In this document: positions 1 to 5,048 of the stretch, one piece after another
Layout of the letters: every line of letters begins with the position of its first letter
Position numbering within the stretch: position 1 is the stretch's first letter
Origin: Aquifex aeolicus
GTDB lineage: Bacteria; Aquificota; Aquificia; Aquificales; Aquificaceae
Direction of reading: 5' to 3'
Assembly (NCBI GenBank): GCA_011375045.1
Contig: DRNB01000229.1
Location: 1-5,048 of the forward strand
DNA: 5,048 bases
The notes under the pieces: generated by a model
What the model was told of the DNA's origin: nothing
Databases searched by the model: none
The model's input: only the letters and a program-made list of their open reading frames with translations
Made by a program: the position numbers and the translations under genes

Positions 1-930
1 ACAGGAAACGGGGTTGCCCGGCAGTCCAAAGAAGAGTCCACCGCCGCCGTAGGTTCCAAAAAGGACCGGCTTCGCCGGTTTTATCCGGAGGCGGTGAAAC
101 AGCACCTTTATACCCGCCTTCCCAACGAGGTGCTGAACGTAGTCCCTCTCCCCCATGGAAACACCGCCGGTGGTTATAAACACATCGTACCTGAAGCAGG
201 TTCTCAGCCAGCCAAGCAGCTGCTCCGGATCGTCCGGAGCTATGCCCAGCACGCAGGGAACCCCTCCGGCGCCCTCCACCAGCGAGCGGAGCATGTGGTG
301 GTTGGAGCTTCTTATCTGGGAGGGTCTGGTCTGGGGTTCACCCACCTCCAGAAGCTCGTCCCCCGTGGAGAGGATGGCGACCCTCGGTCTTCTGTAAACC
401 CTCACCACGGCTCTGTTAACGGAGGCGAGAAGCCCCACCTCGTAAGCCCTTACCTCCTGACCCTTGGAGAGGATGAGGTCTCCCTTCCTCACGTCCTCCC
501 CCCTGAACCTTACGTTTGCACCCCTACCAAAGCTCCGCTTAACGTAAACGAAGCCGTCCCTGACCTCCGTGTATTCGACGGGCACAACGGCGTCCGCACC
601 CTCGGGTATCGGTGCCCCGGTAAATATCTTTACAGCGGTTCCCTCCTGAACCCTGAGGCTCTCTCCGGACCCTGCGGAGGACTCTCCTGTGAGTTTGAGC
701 TTCGCAGGTCTCTCCTCCGAGGCACCTGCCAGATCTGCGCTTCTGACGGCGAAGCCGTCCATAGCCGAGTTATCGAAGAGGGGTTTGTCGGTGTCGGCTC
801 TTACGTCCTCCGCAAGAAAACGCCCGAGGGCTTCGGGAAGGGAGACGGTTTCGGTTTCGAGGGGCTCACTCTTTTCGAGAACAACCCTCAGAGCGTCCTC
901 CAAGGGTGTGAGGTCGGTCATGGGTTTCAT
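1..930 (-). CDS. moeA: Molybdopterin molybdenumtransferase MoeA (3' end outside window)
   Basis: MoeA inserts molybdate into adenylylated molybdopterin in the cytoplasm, the last common step of molybdenum cofactor synthesis. The frame is open for 310 codons from ATG 930-928 to base 1, with no stop. Typical MoeA has about 400 residues, so roughly the last 90 (C-terminal domain IV) are missing. Visible landmarks are NSAMDGFAVR around residues 54-63, whose Asp58 matches the conserved Asp59 of E. coli MoeA; KIFTGAPIPEGADAVVP in the N-terminal part; STGDE at 188-192; TTGGVSMGERD at 253-263 in the MogA-like molybdopterin-binding domain; and GLPGNPVS at 302-309. The start was chosen because this ATG overlaps the upstream gene's TGA as ATGA. 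A second ATG three codons on (921-919) is possible. Neither has a clear Shine-Dalgarno, which suggests translational coupling. The Moe family assignment is firm. Which paralogue this is (moeA1/moeA2, Mo or W) cannot be told. Confidence 0.95.
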   Translation of the reverse strand, partial: MKPMTDLTPLEDALRVVLEKSEPLETETVSLPEALGRFLAEDVRADTDKPLFDNSAMDGFAVRSADLAGASEERPAKLKLTGESSAGSGESLRVQEGTAVKIFTGAPIPEGADAVVPVEYTEVRDGFVYVKRSFGRGANVRFRGEDVRKGDLILSKGQEVRAYEVGLLASVNRAVVRVYRRPRVAILSTGDELLEVGEPQTRPSQIRSSNHHMLRSLVEGAGGVPCVLGIAPDDPEQLLGWLRTCFRYDVFITTGGVSMGERDYVQHLVGKAGIKVLFHRLRIKPAKPVLFGTYGGGGLFFGLPGNPVSC

Positions 931-2453
931 TTTACCAGAAGACGCTCATAGGTATCCCTTACGAACTGTATAGCCTCCTCTCTGGTTTTCACCCTGCCTT
1001 CGATCTGAGCCTCCAGAAGCTTTCTCTTTATCTCCCCCACCGTCCTGCCCGGCGGAATACCGAGCAGGCTCATTATCTCGTAGCCGTTCAGGAGGGGTTC
1101 GATGCTCCTTTCACCGAGCTCGTTTCGGGAGAAGCTCTCGAGCTCCCCAAAGGTTTCGAGCAGTGCCTTCAGATCCTCCTCGCTGTCGCCGGAGGCGAGG
1201 GCGTCCGCTATGGAGAGGAGGAAAAGGTGGGGGGCTATGTCGCCGCAGTCCCGCCAGAAGTTCGCCATACCCCTGCGTCCCAGCTCCCCCTTCAGAAAGG
1301 ACTCCCTCAGATAAAAGGGTCTTAGGTGGTGGCGAACCAGAGAGGCTATGAATCTGGTTGCCCTGTCCCCCCATCTGAGGCGTTTGCCGGTTCTCTTCAC
1401 TATCTCCTCACCCACCCTGTCGTGGTTGTAGAAGGTAACCTTCCCTTCCCTGATCTCGAAGGTCTGGGGCTTTCCTATGTCGTGAAAGAGCGCCGCCCAC
1501 TTGAGAAGCTCCAGGTCCGTGAACTCCCCCAAAAACCTCCGACAGCCAAAATCCTTCAGCAGCTCCGCGCTCAGGTATCTGGTCCGCTCCTCCAGGACCT
1601 TCTCCAGCTCCTCGAGGGTTCTGAGGGTGTGTTCCTCGAGAGAGTACAGGTGGCGCTCACCCTGATTGCCTATCTTCTTCAGCTGGTCGAACTCCGGGAT
1701 GAGCGTTCCCAGAAGTCCAGCCCTGTATATCTCCCTTACCACAGCGGACGCCCGGGTTGTCTTCATGATCCGAAAGAGCTCGTGGGTTATCCGTTCCGGA
1801 GCCGCCCTGAGGACAAGCTCCATGTTCCCGCTCACAAAGCTGTAAAAGTCCTCAGTCAGCTGCAGTTCCTTCTCGACGGAGAGTCTGTAACCCCTCAGGA
1901 TCCTGACGGGATCCCTCCTGAGGTTTTCGAGGGAGACGGGCCGGAGCACACCCATCTCCAGATCCCGCATACCTCCCGTGGGATCGAACACGAGGGTCTG
2001 CCTCGCCCCTATGCTGAGCACGTCGTCCAGATTGACCGCCATGGCGTTGGCTGTGAAGTCTCTTTCCCTCAGATCCTCCTCGAGAGCCTTTTCGAGATCC
2101 TTACCCCTCAGCTGGGAGAAATCGAACCTGTATCTGTAAGGTGGAAGGTGTATAACCACGCTCGCCACCACGGGTCTCTTTATCAGAAGCCCCTTCTTCT
2201 CGAAGACGAAGAAGTGTCCCCCCGTTCTGTCCGCAAAGTCCCTGGCAACCCTCACGGGATCGCAGGTAACGAGGAAGTCCACGTCTATGTTGTGCTCCAC
2301 TGGAACGCCCAGAATCCTGTCCCTGACCCACCCCCCCACGATGAAGCAGTAATCCTCTCTGGGAAGGACCCTTGCGATGTCGTCGAAGTAGGAGAGGTAA
2401 AAGTTCAAACCGTGAAGGGTGTGCTTCCTGCCGTGGGCAAACGTCGCGTCCAT
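927..2453 (-). CDS. Class II tRNA nucleotidyltransferase / poly(A) polymerase family protein with HD domain
   Basis: This 508-residue cytoplasmic enzyme should add some or all of the 3'-CCA to tRNA. Domains in order: an N-terminal stretch of about 35 residues; a nucleotidyltransferase head with VGGWVRD (39-45) and the metal-binding pair Asp57/Asp59 in NIDVDF; a third acidic candidate, Asp111, in RFDFSQLRG; motif B, ERDFTANAMA (130-139); motif C, FDPTGGMRDL (156-165); and the nucleotide-template helix RRDPVRILRGYR (179-190). A C-terminal HD domain follows, with His275, His324-Asp325 (FHDIGKP), His344, His375/His376 and Asp417. Its 3' end overlaps moeA by 4 bp. The start ATG at 2453-2451 has no Shine-Dalgarno, and no better start is visible. 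Aquifex is known to split CCA addition between a CC-adding and an A-adding enzyme. The short loop between motifs A and B leans towards CC-adding, but full CCA, A-only or poly(A) activity cannot be excluded, so no gene symbol (cca or pcnB) is given. Confidence 0.92.
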   Translation of the reverse strand: MDATFAHGRKHTLHGLNFYLSYFDDIARVLPREDYCFIVGGWVRDRILGVPVEHNIDVDFLVTCDPVRVARDFADRTGGHFFVFEKKGLLIKRPVVASVVIHLPPYRYRFDFSQLRGKDLEKALEEDLRERDFTANAMAVNLDDVLSIGARQTLVFDPTGGMRDLEMGVLRPVSLENLRRDPVRILRGYRLSVEKELQLTEDFYSFVSGNMELVLRAAPERITHELFRIMKTTRASAVVREIYRAGLLGTLIPEFDQLKKIGNQGERHLYSLEEHTLRTLEELEKVLEERTRYLSAELLKDFGCRRFLGEFTDLELLKWAALFHDIGKPQTFEIREGKVTFYNHDRVGEEIVKRTGKRLRWGDRATRFIASLVRHHLRPFYLRESFLKGELGRRGMANFWRDCGDIAPHLFLLSIADALASGDSEEDLKALLETFGELESFSRNELGERSIEPLLNGYEIMSLLGIPPGRTVGEIKRKLLEAQIEGRVKTREEAIQFVRDTYERLLVK

Positions 2454-2502
2454 GACTTATTAAATTATCTGCGGTTGTCCGCTGGTGGTTCTGATTACGC
2501 TC

Positions 2503-2517
2503 ATCCCCGGAGGGGAT
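2503..2517. repeat. Inverted repeat in the divergent intergenic region
   Basis: ATCCCC (2503-2508) and GGGGAT (2512-2517) are perfect inverted arms around a 3-base loop. On the minus strand the hairpin lies about 50 bases upstream of the tRNA nucleotidyltransferase start, directly beside the AT-rich candidate -10 boxes, so it could be an mRNA 5' hairpin or an operator. A smaller hairpin, GCGG-TTGT-CCGC (2471-2482), lies closer to the start codon. There is no T-run, so neither is a terminator. Any role is inference. Confidence 0.4.
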
Positions 2518-2546
2518 CTATAAATATACTGTTATCAGGCTAATAA
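2517..2546 (-). promoter_or_regulatory. Weak candidate promoter for the tRNA nucleotidyltransferase-moeA unit
   Basis: On the minus strand TATATT (2528-2523) is followed directly by TATAGA (2522-2517), and TTATTA (2546-2541) lies 18 bp upstream of TATAGA as a poor -35 match (3 of 6). A leader of roughly 55-60 nt would result. An alternative is GATAAT at 2469-2464, which would start transcription only a few bases before the ATG but has no recognisable -35. A promoter must lie somewhere here because the gene faces away from groES. Which box is used is uncertain. Confidence 0.25.
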
Positions 2547-2569
2547 AACCTAAGCCGTGCATGCTCAGA

Positions 2570-2615
2570 TTTTTAGGAAAAACCTCTTGACATGGGAGGG
2601 AAAGGTTAATATAAT
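2570..2615 (+). promoter_or_regulatory. Consensus sigma70/sigmaA promoter of groESL with UP-like element
   Basis: TTGACA (2587-2592) and TATAAT (2610-2615) are both perfect consensus hexamers separated by exactly 17 bp. Upstream, TTTTT (2570-2574), three bases and AAAAA (2578-2582) match the proximal half of the UP-element consensus at the right distance from the -35. Transcription should start near 2621-2624, leaving a leader of about 30 nt before groES. No CIRCE operator (TTAGCACTC-N9-GAGTGCTAA) is present. The sequence implies strong basal transcription by the housekeeping sigma factor. Confidence 0.9.
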
Positions 2616-2640
2616 TTTTAGCTGGAAACAAAAAAACGGA

Positions 2641-2647
2641 AGGAGGT
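2641..2647 (+). promoter_or_regulatory. Ribosome binding site of groES
   Basis: AGGAGGT lies 6 bases upstream of ATG 2654 and is an almost full anti-Shine-Dalgarno match. It fixes the groES start. The surrounding 11-mer CGGAAGGAGGT (2637-2647) recurs exactly before groEL. Confidence 0.92.
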
Positions 2648-2653
2648 AGGAAG

Positions 2654-2965
2654 ATGGCAAAGCTGAAGCCACTTTACGATAAGATCGTGGTGAGGAGGTT
2701 CGAGGAGCAGGAGCAGAAGACCCCTTCCGGCATCATCATTCCGGACACAGCCAAGGAAAAGCCCCAGATGGGAGAGGTCATAGCCGTGGGTGAGGGTAAG
2801 CTCCTGAACAACGGGGAGATAAAGCCCCTCAAGGTCAAGGAGGGCGACGTGGTTCTCTTCAACAAGTACGCCGGCACGGAGGTGGAGCTGGACGGCGAGA
2901 AGTACCTGGTCATGTCCGAGGACGAGGTCCTCGCCATAGTAGAGGATGCCAAAGTTACAGCCTGA
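2654..2965 (+). CDS. groES: Co-chaperonin GroES (Cpn10)
   Basis: GroES is the heptameric lid that caps the GroEL cage during ATP-driven protein folding in the cytoplasm. The 103-residue product has the N-terminal strand LKPLYDKIVVRR (4-15). Next comes the mobile loop, about residues 17-38, with the GroEL-contacting tripeptide Ile27-Ile28-Ile29 in SGIIIPD, equivalent to the IVL of E. coli GroES. Then come GEVIAVGEGK (40-49), the roof-loop region around 50-60, VKEGDVVLFNKYAGTEVELDG (61-81) and YLVMSEDEVLAIVED (84-98). The length is close to the usual 95-100. It contains no cysteine and lacks the roughly 25-residue cysteine-bearing tail described for Aquifex aeolicus Cpn10. The start is set by the strong ribosome binding site. 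It is first in a two-gene operon, 28 bp before groEL, and is driven by the consensus promoter upstream. Confidence 0.98.
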   Translation: MAKLKPLYDKIVVRRFEEQEQKTPSGIIIPDTAKEKPQMGEVIAVGEGKLLNNGEIKPLKVKEGDVVLFNKYAGTEVELDGEKYLVMSEDEVLAIVEDAKVTA

Positions 2966-2980
2966 TATAAAAACCCGGAA

Positions 2981-2986
2981 GGAGGT
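2981..2986 (+). promoter_or_regulatory. Ribosome binding site of groEL
   Basis: GGAGGT lies 7 bases before ATG 2994, within CGGAAGGAGGT (2976-2986), the same 11-mer that precedes groES. It occupies most of the 28-bp gap after the groES stop and supports the groEL start. Confidence 0.92.
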
Positions 2987-2993
2987 GTGAAAG

Positions 2994-4634
2994 ATGGCAG
3001 CAAAGGGTATTATCTATAGCGAAGAGGCGAGAGCCAAGCTCAAGGCGGGTGTCGACAAGCTCGCAAACGCTGTGAAGGTTACCCTCGGTCCGAGGGGCAG
3101 AGAGGTGATCCTCGGTAAGAACTGGGGAACCCCCGTCGTTACCAAAGACGGGGTAACCGTTGCCAAGGAGATAGAGCTCAAGGACAACTACGAGAACATA
3201 GGAGCCCAGCTCGTCAAGGAGGTGGCTTCCAAGACCTCCGACGTGGCTGGAGACGGAACAACGACCGCCACCATACTCGCCCAGTCCATCTTCCACGAGG
3301 GGCTGAAAGCCATAGCCAGCGGTGCCAACCCCATGGACATCAAGAGGGGAATAGACAGGGCGGTCAGGAAGGTGGTGGAAGAGATCAAGGGCATGTCCAT
3401 AGAGGTCAAGGGAAGAACGGAGATAGAACAGGTTGCCACCATATCCGCCAACAACGATCCTGAGATCGGAAAGATAATAGCCGACGCCATGGAGGCTGTG
3501 GGTAAGGACGGAGTTATAACCGTCGAAGAGTCCAAGTCCGCCGAGACGACCCTCGAAACAGTTCAGGGCATGCAGTTCGACAGAGGATACCTCTCCCCCT
3601 ACTTCATAACCGACCCCGACAAGATGCAGTGCGTTCTGGAGGAACCCCTGATACTCATCTACGAGAAGAAGATAAGCAACGTGAAGGATCTCCTTCCCGT
3701 CCTCGAGCAGGTGGTCAGAGCGGGTAAACCCCTCCTCGTGATAGCGGAGGATGTGGAGGGTGAAGCCCTCGCCACGCTGGTGGTGAACCACATCAAGGGT
3801 GTGCTGAGAGCGTGTGCGGTCAAGGCTCCCGGATTCGGTCAGAGGAGGAAGGATTACCTCCAGGACATCGCCATACTCACCGGCGGACAGGCTATCATGG
3901 AGGATCTGGGTATCAAGCTCGAATCCGTAACCCTCGATATGCTCGGCAAGGCTGACAAGGTAATAGTGGACAAGGAAAACACGACCATAGTGGGCGGTAA
4001 GGGCGACAAGGAGCAGATAAAGGCAAGGATCGAGCAGATCAAGAAGCAGATTCAGGAAACAACCTCCGACTACGACAGGGAGAAGCTTCAGGAGAGACTC
4101 GCCAAGCTGGCCGGCGGTGTTGCGGTGATCAGGGTCGGAGCAGCTACCGAGGCAGAGCTCAAGGAGAAGAAGGCGAGGGTCGAGGACGCGGTTCACGCCA
4201 CAAAGGCGGCTGTCGAGGAGGGTATAGTTCCCGGAGGCGGTGTAGCTCTCGTGAGAGCCTCCGAAGCCCTCGATGAGGTGGAGACCGCCAACGAGGATCA
4301 GAAGCTCGGTGTGGATATAATCAGGAAAGCCTGCAGAACGCCCCTCAGACAGATAGCCTACAACGCCGGCTTCGAAGGCTTTGTGGTGCTCGAAAAGGTG
4401 ATAGAGCTCGGCAAGGAGAAGGGTAAGAACTGGGGCTTCGACGCGGCTACGGGCGAGTACGTGGACATGATAGAGAAGGGCATCATAGATCCCACGAAGG
4501 TCGTCAGGACCGCCATAGAGAACGCCGCCTCCGTTGGTGGAACCATGCTCACCGCCGAGGCGCTGGTGGCGGATCTCCCCGAGGACAAGAAGCAGAAGGA
4601 CGTAACCCCCAGCGACATGCCCGATCTCGACTGA
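2994..4634 (+). CDS. groEL: Chaperonin GroEL (Cpn60)
   Basis: GroEL forms the double-ring ATP-driven folding chamber that works with GroES in the cytoplasm. The product has 546 residues, the normal length, and appears intact. Numbering follows E. coli GroEL closely. Equatorial ATP-site elements are LGPRGR (31-36), Asp52 in TKDGVT, GDGTTT (86-91, Asp87) and the catalytic Asp398 in RVEDAV. The chaperonin signature AAVEEGIVPGGG is at 405-416. Apical-domain residues that contact substrate and GroES are in place: Tyr199, Tyr203, Phe204, Leu234, Leu237, Leu259 (Val in E. coli), Val263 and Val264. The C-terminus ends in an acidic MPDLD and has no Gly-Gly-Met repeat. It is the second gene of the groESL operon, with its own strong ribosome binding site 28 bp after groES and a strong terminator directly downstream, so no further operon member is expected. 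Codon use matches its neighbours and nothing suggests transfer. Confidence 0.99.
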   Translation: MAAKGIIYSEEARAKLKAGVDKLANAVKVTLGPRGREVILGKNWGTPVVTKDGVTVAKEIELKDNYENIGAQLVKEVASKTSDVAGDGTTTATILAQSIFHEGLKAIASGANPMDIKRGIDRAVRKVVEEIKGMSIEVKGRTEIEQVATISANNDPEIGKIIADAMEAVGKDGVITVEESKSAETTLETVQGMQFDRGYLSPYFITDPDKMQCVLEEPLILIYEKKISNVKDLLPVLEQVVRAGKPLLVIAEDVEGEALATLVVNHIKGVLRACAVKAPGFGQRRKDYLQDIAILTGGQAIMEDLGIKLESVTLDMLGKADKVIVDKENTTIVGGKGDKEQIKARIEQIKKQIQETTSDYDREKLQERLAKLAGGVAVIRVGAATEAELKEKKARVEDAVHATKAAVEEGIVPGGGVALVRASEALDEVETANEDQKLGVDIIRKACRTPLRQIAYNAGFEGFVVLEKVIELGKEKGKNWGFDAATGEYVDMIEKGIIDPTKVVRTAIENAASVGGTMLTAEALVADLPEDKKQKDVTPSDMPDLD

Positions 4635-4658
4635 TATAAGTAAAGGTTATCTACCGGT

Positions 4659-4686
4659 AAGCCCCCGTTAAGGGGGCTTTTTTTTT
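4659..4686 (+). terminator. Rho-independent terminator of groESL
   Basis: AAGCCCCC (4659-4666) pairs with GGGGGCTT (4672-4679) around the 5-base loop GTTAA, giving an 8-bp stem with a GC-rich core. A run of nine T follows (4678-4686). It starts 24 bases after the groEL stop. There is no T-run on the other side, so it should act only on plus-strand transcripts, separating groESL from the transporter gene. Confidence 0.96.
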
Positions 4687-4690
4687 GCTG

Positions 4691-4699
4691 TGCTAAGAT
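4691..4699 (+). promoter_or_regulatory. Candidate extended -10 promoter for the SulP gene
   Basis: TGC-TAAGAT fits the extended -10 pattern TGn-TATAAT with 4 of 6 hexamer matches. No -35 is visible, because that position falls inside the terminator stem. The expected start site is at or next to the A of ATG 4707, so the mRNA would have little or no leader. Some promoter is expected here because a strong terminator precedes the gene, but this exact placement is inference. Confidence 0.35.
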
Positions 4700-4706
4700 C
4701 CTTCTT

Positions 4707-5048
4707 ATGAGGGACTTCCCTCTGACCGCACCCCTCCCCTTTTCCTTCTTTCGCTGGTTCAGGGGCTACTCAGCCGGATACCTGCTGAGGGACCTGATCG
4801 CCGGTGTAACCGTGGCGGCGGTTTACGTTCCTCAGGCGATGGCGTACGCCATACTCGCCGGCATGCCGCCCATAACGGGGCTCTACACCGCCTTCGTCGC
4901 CACCATAGTGGCCGCCGTCTTCGGTAGCTCCAGATTCCTGAACACGGGTCCCGTGGCTATGACCTGCCTTCTGTCCGCCTCTGTGCTCTACGGTCTGAGG
5001 CTCGAACCCCAGACGGAGGAGTGGGTTTCCTACATGGCTCTCCTTGCC
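4707..5048 (+). CDS. SulP-family anion transporter (sulfate permease-like), N-terminal part
   Basis: This is an inner-membrane secondary transporter of the SulP/SLC26 family, whose members carry sulfate, bicarbonate or other anions. The 114 visible codons show the family N-terminus: a short cytoplasmic start with FFRWFRGYSAGYLLRDLIAG (14-33), the first membrane segment with the signature YVPQAMAYA (40-48), LAGMPPITGLYTAF (50-63), a second hydrophobic segment to about residue 73 (VAAVFG), then GSSRFLNTGPVAMT (73-86) leading into a third segment. The frame is still open at the right edge. Full-length members usually have over 500 residues with a C-terminal STAS domain, which is not visible. ATG 4707 is the only plausible upstream start, since no in-frame GTG or TTG lies between it and the terminator. 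There is no Shine-Dalgarno. The substrate cannot be told from this part. It follows the groESL terminator closely and is probably a separate transcription unit. Confidence 0.93.
   Translation, partial: MRDFPLTAPLPFSFFRWFRGYSAGYLLRDLIAGVTVAAVYVPQAMAYAILAGMPPITGLYTAFVATIVAAVFGSSRFLNTGPVAMTCLLSASVLYGLRLEPQTEEWVSYMALLA

Noticed and set aside
94..951. Long open frame on the plus strand (285 codons)
   Set aside because: It lies antisense to moeA, whose protein carries clear family motifs throughout. The plus-strand translation resembles no family I know, and GC-rich coding DNA often leaves such antisense frames open.
1326..2543. Long open frame on the plus strand (405 codons)
   Set aside because: It is antisense to the tRNA nucleotidyltransferase, whose conserved motifs span the region. 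The translation looks like a mirror of codon bias with no recognisable domain.
2549..2577. CCTAA ... TTAGG inverted arms upstream of the groESL promoter
   Set aside because: The arms are five bases with 19 bases between them, which is expected by chance in an AT-rich stretch. The GCATGC palindrome inside (2559-2564) is equally short.
2574..2604. CIRCE heat-shock operator
   Set aside because: Only the inner CTC-N9-GAG core fits. The left and right nine-base arms match CIRCE at about half of positions or fewer, so it is not annotated as CIRCE.
2955..4196. Long open frame on the minus strand (413 codons)
   Set aside because: It is antisense to groEL, which is unquestionably the gene here. It is another open shadow frame with repetitive Leu/Gly/His composition.
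4652..4659. TACCGGTA palindrome between the groEL stop and the terminator
   Set aside because: It is a perfect 8-base palindrome but isolated and without a second copy, so it is not enough to call a regulatory site.
1..5048. Mobile element, CRISPR array, tRNA/rRNA gene or novel defence system
   Set aside because: I found no direct-repeat array, no terminal inverted repeats or transposase, and no cloverleaf-like element. Nearly all the sequence is accounted for by five housekeeping or transport genes.

Overview
The window looks like a piece of a thermophilic bacterial chromosome, most likely from the Aquificaceae (relatives of Aquifex). GroES and GroEL resemble the Aquifex proteins as I remember them. 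Arginine is mostly AGG/AGA and isoleucine often ATA, as expected in that lineage. The DNA is clearly more GC-rich than Aquifex itself, so a moderately GC-rich relative fits best. The placement is inference, because no database search was possible.

Left half, minus strand (1-2453): a two-gene unit. The upstream gene (927-2453) encodes a class II tRNA nucleotidyltransferase/poly(A) polymerase family protein with a C-terminal HD domain. Its TGA overlaps the ATG of moeA (930 down to 1, running off the left edge), a molybdopterin molybdenumtransferase of molybdenum cofactor synthesis.

Centre (2454-2653): a 200-bp divergent intergenic region. On the plus strand it holds an essentially perfect sigma70/sigmaA promoter (TTGACA, 17 bp, TATAAT) preceded by an UP-element-like T5-N3-A5 tract. 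On the minus-strand side it holds small hairpins and only weak promoter candidates.

Right half, plus strand: groES (2654-2965) and groEL (2994-4634) form a compact chaperonin operon. Each gene has a strong, nearly identical ribosome binding site, and the operon ends at a strong intrinsic terminator (4659-4686). About 20 bp further on begins a SulP-family anion transporter (4707 to the right edge). It has no Shine-Dalgarno sequence, and an extended -10 motif sits just where a leaderless transcript would need it.

No mobile element, CRISPR array, tRNA or rRNA gene was seen. This is mostly ordinary housekeeping DNA. The most interesting points are the idealised groESL promoter without a CIRCE operator, a GroES without the cysteine-bearing tail known from Aquifex aeolicus, and specificity-related oddities in the tRNA nucleotidyltransferase (short flexible loop, RDxxR instead of EDxxR, complete HD residues).
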